Assembly (NCBI RefSeq): GCF_024220175.1
Contig: NZ_CP098502.1
Span: 4,778,514 to 4,842,513, forward strand
Source: Paraconexibacter antarcticus
GTDB lineage: Bacteria; Actinomycetota; Thermoleophilia; Solirubrobacterales; Solirubrobacteraceae
Length of the DNA: 64,000 nucleotides
Direction: 5' to 3'
A model generated the notes under the pieces. That model made no database searches and was not told the DNA's origin. It worked only from the letters and a program-made list of their open reading frames with translations. The position numbers and the translations under genes are program-made. Positions 58,522-64,000 of the stretch are shown piece by piece (within the stretch, counting starts at the first letter, position 1; the number at the start of each line of letters is the position of its first letter).

Positions 58522-59117
58522 TGCTCGACCAGCGAGCCCGCGCGCTGTACGCGCCGGCGGTCGGCCGGGTCGCCGCCCGCGCCGCGGGCGCCGGCGTCAG
58601 CGCCGGCACGGTCACCGCCTTCGGGCTCGCGATCGGTATCGGGTCCTGTGTTGCCGCGGCGCTCGGCGCCTGGGGCGTGGCGCTCATCCTCTGGCTGGCC
58701 AACCGGACGCTGGACGGCCTGGACGGCGCGATCGCCCGCCGCACGCGCGCTTCAGACCTCGGCGGGATGCTCGACTTCCTCTCCGACTTCGTCGTGTATG
58801 GCGGCTTCGTCGTAGCGGTCGCGATCGCGATCCCCGACGCCCGTCTGGCCGCCACGGTCCTGCTCGCCGCCTACCTGCTCAACAACGTGGCGCTGCTGAG
58901 CTTCGCGTCGCTGATCGAGAAGCGGGGACTGCAGCTCGGCGACGAGCGCTCGCTGCGCTTCACCGCCGGCCTGACAGAGGGCACCGAAACGATCCTCGCC
59001 TACGCCGCCATATGTCTGCTGCCCGACCATGCTGCGACGATCGCCTGGATCTTCGCTGCGATGGTCATGGTCACCGTCCTCCAGCGCGTCGCGCTGGCCC
59101 ACCGGACGCTGGCTTGA
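58521..59117 (+). CDS. CDP-alcohol phosphatidyltransferase
   Basis: 198 residues, five to six membrane helices. The full motif is present: LDGLDGAIARRTRASDLGGMLDFLSDFV (D-x2-D-G-x2-A-R-x8-G-x3-D-x3-D). Transfers an alcohol headgroup to CDP-diacylglycerol, or an inositol-phosphate-like donor. Starts in the stop of the AhpC-like gene (TGATG). Second enzyme of this family in the cluster, this one with intact catalytic residues. Confidence 0.9.
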   Translation: MLDQRARALYAPAVGRVAARAAGAGVSAGTVTAFGLAIGIGSCVAAALGAWGVALILWLANRTLDGLDGAIARRTRASDLGGMLDFLSDFVVYGGFVVAVAIAIPDARLAATVLLAAYLLNNVALLSFASLIEKRGLQLGDERSLRFTAGLTEGTETILAYAAICLLPDHAATIAWIFAAMVMVTVLQRVALAHRTLA

Positions 59118-59209
59118 TTCGAGCCACGATCCCGATCGAGCGCCTGCACGTCGACGGCCGCCCCCTCCTGCCGCGCGCGGCGTTCCCGGAGCTTCGTGAC
59201 GGCGCCTGA
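59114..59209 (+). CDS. Possible 31-residue peptide ORF
   Basis: TTG overlapping the stop of the phosphotransferase gene opens LIRATIPIERLHVDGRPLLP and RAAFPELRDGA, ending at 59209 and overlapping the methyltransferase start by 14 bp. Codon bias fits coding DNA. It may be a coupling peptide, or a leftover; no family. Confidence 0.25.
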   Translation: MIRATIPIERLHVDGRPLLPRAAFPELRDGA

Positions 59210-59831
59210 CGGTGTGCCGCCGCAGGCGTGGGACGAGTTCAGCCGTCACTACGACCGGCAGCTGTGGCTTGAGCGCGCCGCCGTCGCCACCGCGCTCGCG
59301 CTGTTGCGCCCGCAACCGGACGAGCGTGTGCTCGACGTCGCCACCGGGACCGGCGAGGCGCTGCGGCAGCTCGCCGCGTGCCGCGACCGCCCACGGCAGG
59401 CGATCGGCATCGACCAGTCCGCCGCAATGCTCTCCCACGTCCCGGCGCTGCCGGGGGGCTGGGCGACCCAGCAGGCGGACGCACGCGCCCTGCCGTTCGC
59501 CGCCTCGTGTTTCGACGTGGCGATCTCCTCGTACCTGCTGCACCTGCTGATGCCGACCGACGTGCCGATCGTCCTTGCCGAGCTGCGGCGTGTCCTGCGC
59601 CCCGGCGGCCGCCTGGTGACGGTGACGCCCGCGATTCCCCCGCGCGGCCTAACCCGTCCGCTGGCTCGCGCGCTGGATCGGCTCGCCGCCCTCCGACCGC
59701 ATCGCTACGGCGGCCTGCGCGCGCTCGATGTACGCCCGGCCCTCATCGACGCCGGTTTCCAGGTCGCCGAGGCGCGCTGGAACCTACGGGGCTACCCCAC
59801 GCTCTGTGTCCTTGCCCGATCGCGCGGCTGA
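59196..59831 (+). CDS. Class I SAM-dependent methyltransferase (UbiE-like)
   Basis: 211 residues. Motif I RVLDVATGTGEALRQLA, then IGIDQSAAML, DARALPFAASCFDVAISSYLLHLL and LRRVLRPGGRLVTVTPAIP. Similar to quinone/lipid methyltransferases. GTG 59196 is the likely start. Last gene of the operon, so it may methylate the product of the radical SAM/phosphotransferase enzymes. Confidence 0.85.
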   Translation: MTAPDGVPPQAWDEFSRHYDRQLWLERAAVATALALLRPQPDERVLDVATGTGEALRQLAACRDRPRQAIGIDQSAAMLSHVPALPGGWATQQADARALPFAASCFDVAISSYLLHLLMPTDVPIVLAELRRVLRPGGRLVTVTPAIPPRGLTRPLARALDRLAALRPHRYGGLRALDVRPALIDAGFQVAEARWNLRGYPTLCVLARSRG

Positions 59832-60126
59832 GTCTCGGGGCTTGCGGCGACCGCGACCTCGCCCCAGAACGCCACCCGTCCTTTCACGCGCCGGGCCAGC
59901 GGTGACGGGTGTCGGTACCCCCACGCCGCGTTCTTGGCCCGAACCCCGTCGACCTCGACCGTCCAGTAGTTCGCGAGGCCCTTCCAGACGCACAGAGACC
60001 GCAGCTTGGTCGGCCGCAGCAGCTCCATGCGCACATCGGAGGCCGGGAAGTAGTGGTTGCCCTCGACGAGGATCGTGTCATCGCTCGTCGCGATCGACTC
60101 CCCTTGAAGGTGGCGGTGATCGTCAT
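59792..60126 (-). pseudogene. DUF427 protein with 1-base frameshift
   Basis: From ATG 60126 MTITATFKG leads into a GGGG run (about 60100-60103) after which the frame changes; a fifth G would continue as ESIATSDDTILVEGNHYFPA, the DUF427 signature, through TKLRSLCVWKGLANYWTVEV and DAAW-like NAAWGYRHPSPLARRVKGRVAFW. Either a natural mutation or a homopolymer error. DUF427 proteins are small, of unknown function. Its end overlaps the methyltransferase by 40 bp, convergently. Confidence 0.75.
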
Positions 60127-60215
60127 CGCTGGATCTGACCCGTGGCCGACGCCAACGGTTCACCAGCGTCCGCGCCGTGGAGCTGCCGGTCGCTGCGGTC
60201 CGTTCCCGGCGGGCG

Positions 60216-61670
60216 TCAGCCGTGGCCTCGCATCGCGAGAGCTCTGCGCACAGCCAGCACCGGCCGGACGGCGGCCCGGTAGCGCGCCGCCGCATAGCGC
60301 TCCCTGAGATGCTCGTCGGCGGCGCGTGACGGGCCCTCGGCCAGTGTCGGGTAGGCGTGAACCGTCGTCGACACCGCATCGATGCGGTTCCCGGCCTTGA
60401 TGTGCGCGGTCAGCTCAGCGATGACCTCGCCTGCTCCGGGGCCGGCGATCGTCGCGCCGACCAGCCGGCGCTTGGGGTCGGCGACCAGGAGCGCGAAGCC
60501 GTCGTTCTCGCCTTCGGTGATCGCTCGGTCAAGCGTCGCGTAGTCGCTGCGCGCGATGATCGCGCGGTCACCGTGGCGCGCTCTTGCCTGGGCCTCGGTG
60601 AGCCCGACGCGGGCGACCTCCGGGTCGGTGAACGTCACCCACGGGATGGTCTGGTCGATCGTGCGACGCATGCCCAGCAGTGCGTTGATGCTCGCGACGC
60701 GCGCGTGGTGCGCCGCGACGTGCGTGAAGGGCATCGACGCCGTCACGTCGCCGGCTGCGTAGATGCGCGGGACGCTGGTCCTCAGGCGCTGGTCGACGAC
60801 GACGGCGCCACGCTTGTCGAGTTGCACGCCGGCGGCCTGCAACCCGGCGCCATCGGTTCGTGGCCGTCGCCCGGCGACGACGAGGATGGCATCGAACTCG
60901 ATCTGCCGGCGACCGTCTCCGTCCTCGACGATCAGGTGCTTGGGCGCGCGGTCGGGGCGCCGCAGCTCGATTGCGCGCGTGCCGAGGCGGACGTCGATCC
61001 CGTCCGCGGTAAGGCGCTTGGCAACCAGTGCGCCGGCGTCGGGCTCTTCCTTGAGCAGCAGCCGGTCGGCAAGCTCGACGATCGTCACGTTGGCCCCGAG
61101 ACGCGCGAAGGCCTGCCCGAGCTCGCAGCCGACCGGCCCGCCCCCGAGGATGATGAGGCGGGCCGGCAGCCGGCGAAGGTGCCAGATGTCGTCGGTCGTG
61201 AACACGTCGTCGCCGCCGAGTCCGGGTATCGGAGGTGTCGACGGTTGTGATCCTGTGGCCACGATTGCGGCGGAGAAGCGCAGCCGCCGGCCGTCGGCCT
61301 CGAGCGTCCCTGCGTCGGTGAAGCGGCCGTCGGCCTCGATGACCTCGACGCCGGCTGCGCGCAGCCGCGCCGGGGAGTCGTGGGGTTCGATCTCGGCGAT
61401 CGTCGCGTGCACGCGGTCCATGACGCGGGTGAAGTCGACCTGTGGCTCGATCGGCGTGAGCCCGACGCGGTCGGCGTGGCGCATGCGATGCGCGAGGTGC
61501 GCGGTGGCGATCAGGCTCTTGCTTGGGACGCACCCGGTCCACAGGCAGTCGCCGCCGGTGCGCTCGCGCTCGATCAGCGCGACACGCGCGCCGACGCCCG
61601 CGGCGATGAACGCCGACACCAGCCCGGCGGTGCCTCCGCCGAGGACCACGAGGTCGTAGCGGTCGCTCAT
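60216..61670 (-). CDS. Mercuric-reductase-like pyridine nucleotide-disulphide oxidoreductase
   Basis: 484 residues. FAD motif DLVVLGGGTAGLVSAFIAAG, redox-active disulphide GGDCLWTGCVPSKSL, NAD(P) motif LIILGGGPVGCELGQAFARLGANVTIVE and FAD motif 2 IYAAGDVTASMPFTHVA. The C-terminal part has VHAYPTLAE in place of the HPT-E of lipoamide dehydrogenases and lacks the Cys pair of true MerA, so the substrate is some disulphide or quinone, not mercury. Such proteins commonly accompany TVP38-type genes, as here. Under promoter E. Confidence 0.9.
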   Translation of the reverse strand: MSDRYDLVVLGGGTAGLVSAFIAAGVGARVALIERERTGGDCLWTGCVPSKSLIATAHLAHRMRHADRVGLTPIEPQVDFTRVMDRVHATIAEIEPHDSPARLRAAGVEVIEADGRFTDAGTLEADGRRLRFSAAIVATGSQPSTPPIPGLGGDDVFTTDDIWHLRRLPARLIILGGGPVGCELGQAFARLGANVTIVELADRLLLKEEPDAGALVAKRLTADGIDVRLGTRAIELRRPDRAPKHLIVEDGDGRRQIEFDAILVVAGRRPRTDGAGLQAAGVQLDKRGAVVVDQRLRTSVPRIYAAGDVTASMPFTHVAAHHARVASINALLGMRRTIDQTIPWVTFTDPEVARVGLTEAQARARHGDRAIIARSDYATLDRAITEGENDGFALLVADPKRRLVGATIAGPGAGEVIAELTAHIKAGNRIDAVSTTVHAYPTLAEGPSRAADEHLRERYAAARYRAAVRPVLAVRRALAMRGHG

Positions 61671-61708
61671 GATCGCGGCGAACGAGTTCGGGTGAGCAGT
61701 GTCGACAC
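61667..61708 (-). CDS. 13-residue leader ORF coupled to the oxidoreductase gene
   Basis: GTG 61708 to TGA 61669-61667, encoding VSTLLTRTRSPRS. The stop overlaps the ATG of the oxidoreductase (ATGA at 61670-61667). GTG is 7 nt after promoter box GTCC, implying a leaderless message, the same design as at 55391. Confidence 0.4.
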   Translation of the reverse strand: MSTLLTRTRSPRS

Positions 61709-61715
61709 GGCTGTG

Positions 61716-61741
61716 GGACCTGTGGGCCGCGTAAACGGTTC
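61716..61741 (-). promoter_or_regulatory. ECF-type promoter E (oxidoreductase)
   Basis: Minus strand GAACCGTTT (61741-61733), 13 bp, GTCC (61719-61716). Confidence 0.7.
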
Positions 61742-61805
61742 AGATCGCGCGGCCGGATCACGCACACGCGACCCGGAGCGCTTCGTCCGCTTCGCGGGTC
61801 AGCCC

Positions 61806-61831
61806 GAACCGTTCGCCCGCGTCGAGGGTCC
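61806..61831 (+). promoter_or_regulatory. ECF-type promoter F (glutaredoxin-like gene)
   Basis: GAACCGTTC (61806-61814), 13 bp, GTCC (61828-61831); ATG 61840 after 8 nt. Confidence 0.7.
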
Positions 61832-61839
61832 GAGCGGCG

Positions 61840-62250
61840 ATGCCAGCAGCCCCGGTCACGGTCCACGTCCTCAGCGGATGTCCGCACTGCACGCGGGCGC
61901 TTGCGTTGCTGCGACGTCGCGGCATCGAGCATGACATCGTCAGCGGCGACGGCGTTCACGGGTTTCGTGAGCAGCTGCGCGCACAGACCGGCGGCTGGAC
62001 GGTGCCACAGGTCGTGATCGGCGGGCGGGCGATCGGTGGGGCAGATCAGCTTGCCCGACTGGACCGGCTCGGCGTCCTCACGGCACTCGTCGCCGGCGAC
62101 GCACTCCCGATCATGCGGGTGCGGCGCCGGCGTCTGGCGCGTACGTCCGGCCGCTGGGTGGCCGATCTCTACGACGCGGCAGGCCAGCGCGTGGCGCGAG
62201 GCACCGGGAGAGATCGCGATGAGGCCTGCACGGCGGTCCGGGGCGAGTAG
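61840..62250 (+). CDS. Glutaredoxin-like protein with C-terminal extension
   Basis: 136 residues. Residues 1-85 are a glutaredoxin: VTVHVLSGCPHCTRALALLRRRGIEH (C-P-H-C active site), TGGWTVPQVVIGGRAIGGADQLARLD (cis-Pro TVPQ and GG glutathione-site). The last 50 residues form a basic beta-type extension (MRVRRRRLARTSGRWVADLYDAAGQRVARGTG). Leaderless start behind promoter F. Likely reduces disulphides together with the oxidoreductase on the other strand. Confidence 0.9.
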   Translation: MPAAPVTVHVLSGCPHCTRALALLRRRGIEHDIVSGDGVHGFREQLRAQTGGWTVPQVVIGGRAIGGADQLARLDRLGVLTALVAGDALPIMRVRRRRLARTSGRWVADLYDAAGQRVARGTGRDRDEACTAVRGE

Positions 62251-62274
62251 CCGTCCCCGCTTGGCGACCGGGCG

Positions 62275-63261
62275 TCAGCGCTGTTCGTGGTCCACGACCC
62301 GGGGCGGCACGCGCCAAAGCCGCTCGCCGGGCAGGACGATGCCGACCTCGTCACCGACGCGCGGGGTCTCGTGAGGGGCGACATGCGCGGTGATCGATCG
62401 CCCGTCGCAGTCCACGATCACCCGCACGTGATCGCCGGCGTACGTGGTCTCGATCACCCGTCCGCGCAGCTCACCCTCATCGGCCAGGACGACGTGCTCG
62501 GGGCGGATGGCGAGCGTCGCGTCGCCATCCGGGAGGAGGTTGGTCGTCCCGAAGAATCGAGCGACGGCGGCGCTGACCGGGCGCTCGAAGAGCCCGCGTG
62601 GTTCGTCGTGCTGGACGATGCGGCCCTCGAGCATTAGCGCAATGTGGTCGCCGAGCTCGGCGGCCTCGTTGCGGTCGTGCGTGACGACCACCGTCGTCAG
62701 GCCACGATCACGCTGGATCGTGCAGATCAGTCGGCGCAGCGCGCCGCGCCGGTTGGGGTCCAGCGCCCCCAGTGGCTCGTCGAGGAGCAGCAACTGCGGA
62801 GCTGCGGTCAGGGCGCGCGCCAGCGCGATGCGCTGCTGCTCGCCGCCTGACAGACCTTGCACCCGTCGCCGCGCGAGGGCGGCCAGACCGACCTCCTCAA
62901 GGTGTGCGGCCGCCACGCGGCGTCGCTCCTGCTTGCGCATGCCCGCGGCGCGCAGCGGAAGCGCGATGTTGTCGAGCACATCCAGATGCGCCAGCAGACG
63001 AGGTTCCTGAAACACGACGGCGATCTTCCGCCGATGCGGCGCCAGACCGTCGATACGGCGCCCGCCGAGCTGGACCCGGCCGCCGTCCAGCGGCTCCAGA
63101 CCGGCGATGGCGCGCAGCAGCGTCGTCTTGCCTGCTCCTGACGGGCCGACAAGCACGGTGCGCGTCCCCGCCGGGACGTCCAGCGACAATCCCCGCAGGA
63201 TCGGAGGGCCGCCGCCGGGAGAGACAGCGATCTCGGTGCAGCGCAGCCCGTGATCGCTCAC
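62275..63261 (-). CDS. ABC transporter ATPase with TOBE-type C-terminal domain
   Basis: 328 residues. Walker A VGPSGAGKTT, Q-loop VVFQEPRLLAHLDVLDN, signature LSGGEQQRIALARAL, Walker B LLLLDEPLGALD and H-loop VVTHDRNEAAELGD; residues 230-328 form a TOBE-like regulatory domain (LAIRPEHVVLADEGELRGRVIETTYAGD). Belongs to the PotA/ThiQ/FbpC-type importers (polyamine, thiamine, iron, molybdate or sulphate). Start at 63261 overlaps the permease stop (ATGA). Confidence 0.9.
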   Translation of the reverse strand: MSDHGLRCTEIAVSPGGGPPILRGLSLDVPAGTRTVLVGPSGAGKTTLLRAIAGLEPLDGGRVQLGGRRIDGLAPHRRKIAVVFQEPRLLAHLDVLDNIALPLRAAGMRKQERRRVAAAHLEEVGLAALARRRVQGLSGGEQQRIALARALTAAPQLLLLDEPLGALDPNRRGALRRLICTIQRDRGLTTVVVTHDRNEAAELGDHIALMLEGRIVQHDEPRGLFERPVSAAVARFFGTTNLLPDGDATLAIRPEHVVLADEGELRGRVIETTYAGDHVRVIVDCDGRSITAHVAPHETPRVGDEVGIVLPGERLWRVPPRVVDHEQR

Positions 63262-64000
63262 AACGGTCGCCTTCCGGCCCGAACGGTGAAGACCAGCGCC
63301 GCGGTCGCCGGGGCGAGGAACACGACGGCCAGCGTGGCGGCGACCTGTGGGTCGCTGCCGACGAACGGGAGCAGGACGACGGGCAGCATCGGTCGCCCGG
63401 CCCCGATGGCCAGGCTCGAGCCGTAGTCACTCCAGGACACCAGGAATCCCAGCAGTGCCGCGGCGGCGACCGTCGGGGCGGCGGCGGGGATGGTCACCAG
63501 ACGCAGCCGCCGCAGCGGCGGCAGGCCGCTGACGCTGCCCATCTCCTCGATCGCGGTCAAGCGCGGCCCGAACCCGGCCAGGAGCACGAGCGTCACGTAC
63601 GGCAGCACGACGGTGAGGTGGGCGGCCACCAGGCCCAACGTGGTGCCGTCCAGACCCAGGCGGATGAACCACTCCGTCAGCCCCGTCCCGACCGCGTAGC
63701 TTGGAACCAGCAGCGGCATCGCCAGCAGCAGGAACACGGGCGCGGGATGGCGCAGGCGCCGCTCCCCGAGCACCCGCGCGGCCGGCCACGCGATCACCAG
63801 GGCCGCGACCACGGTCAACAGCGCCACCTCGGCCGAGTTCGCGAACGCCGACCCCGTGTCCGCGCCCAGGGCGATCCGGACCCCGCGCAGCCCGAATCGC
63901 TGAGGCAACAGCGCCGGTGAGCGCCACTCGTCAGCGAACGCGCGCACCACGAGCGCCAGCAGCGGGGCCACCAGCGCCACGCCGGCGAGCCCGGCGAGCC
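63258..64000 (-). CDS. ABC transporter permease (5' end beyond window)
   Basis: At least 247 residues, open to the window edge. Membrane helices and the EAA-type loop IEEMGSVSGLPPLRRLRLVTIPAAAPTVAAAALLGFLVSWSDYGSS identify a binding-protein-dependent importer permease of the PotB/ThiP/FbpB group, whose members are often two fused halves. GTG 63980 could start it, but LAGLAGVALVAPLLALVV continues a hydrophobic helix upstream, so the true start is probably outside. Substrate unknown. Confidence 0.85.
   Translation of the reverse strand, partial: LAGLAGVALVAPLLALVVRAFADEWRSPALLPQRFGLRGVRIALGADTGSAFANSAEVALLTVVAALVIAWPAARVLGERRLRHPAPVFLLLAMPLLVPSYAVGTGLTEWFIRLGLDGTTLGLVAAHLTVVLPYVTLVLLAGFGPRLTAIEEMGSVSGLPPLRRLRLVTIPAAAPTVAAAALLGFLVSWSDYGSSLAIGAGRPMLPVVLLPFVGSDPQVAATLAVVFLAPATAALVFTVRAGRRPL

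Noticed and set aside
60216..61670. Calling the flavoprotein a true mercuric reductase (merA)
   Set aside because: It lacks the C-terminal vicinal Cys pair and the N-terminal metal-binding domain, and no other mer gene is nearby.

Overview
The window is about 64 kb of very GC-rich DNA with strongly G/C-biased third codon positions. The families point to an actinobacterium (Actinomycetota), most plausibly of the Thermoleophilia/Solirubrobacterales type: a BTAD (SARP-type) regulator, leaderless genes behind an ECF-type promoter, Tat-exported ferritin-like proteins, an anti-sigma zinc-finger/ECF system and many PadR/TetR/ArsR switches. This placement is inferred from gene content; no rRNA or marker gene is present.

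Layout. (1) 0-8 kb: end of a helical-repeat protein, a VOC protein, a GT87-like membrane protein, DoxX, a secreted GH16 glucanase, a GMC oxidase and a cytochrome P450 that are both broken, then an ArsR-controlled metal permease. (2) 7.8-20 kb: eight genes on the minus strand (OYE flavoprotein, small helical protein, APH-like kinase, uncharacterised beta-rich protein, aldo/keto reductase, sugar-type ABC permease, ATPase and binding lipoprotein), facing a 1006-residue AAA/TPR/BTAD regulator. Two promoter regions in this block carry 11-bp-spaced GATTTCG-type direct repeats exactly 10 bp upstream of a TANNNT -10 box, the layout known for SARP regulators, so this looks like one uptake/catabolic regulon for an unknown substrate. 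(3) 20-29.4 kb: ordinary chromosome with GNAT, dienelactone hydrolase, a methyltransferase/FAD-oxidoreductase pair opposite a TetR gene, PadR opposite a carotenoid oxygenase, and an ArsR/CDF zinc-efflux operon. (4) 29.5-45.2 kb: a mobile island. It starts at the 3' half of a tRNA-Asn(GTT) gene cut in the anticodon loop, followed by a tyrosine recombinase, two IS3-family elements, an IS630 remnant cut off next to an IS110 element, an IS5-family element with an antisense passenger gene, cargo (CsbD-like, secreted serine protease, His-rich secreted protein, ferritin-like genes) and degraded copies of genes that exist intact further right in the window. No second tRNA-Asn copy was seen, so the right border is open. 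(5) 45-53 kb: envelope and secretion genes (L,D-transpeptidase, patatin, beta-propeller lipoprotein, cupredoxin-like protein, cytochrome c, rhomboid-like protein, HAD dehalogenase). (6) 53.4-62.3 kb: an ECF sigma factor with two zinc-finger anti-sigma-like proteins, surrounded by TVP38/DedA-like, radical SAM, two CDP-alcohol phosphotransferases, an AhpC-like protein, a methyltransferase, a mercuric-reductase-like flavoprotein and a glutaredoxin. (7) 62.3-64 kb: an ABC ATPase and permease running off the edge.

The most striking result is in region 6. Six sites with the pattern GAAYCKTTY-N13-GTCY lie upstream of TVP38, the zinc-finger/sigma operon, the radical SAM operon, the AhpC-like gene, the flavoprotein gene and the glutaredoxin gene. 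At each, a start codon follows the GTCY box after only 7-9 nt, implying leaderless transcripts. In two cases that start opens a 13- or 19-codon leader ORF whose stop overlaps the main gene's ATG (ATGA). This predicts a self-contained ECF regulon of lipid-headgroup and thiol-redox functions that I do not recognise as a described system.
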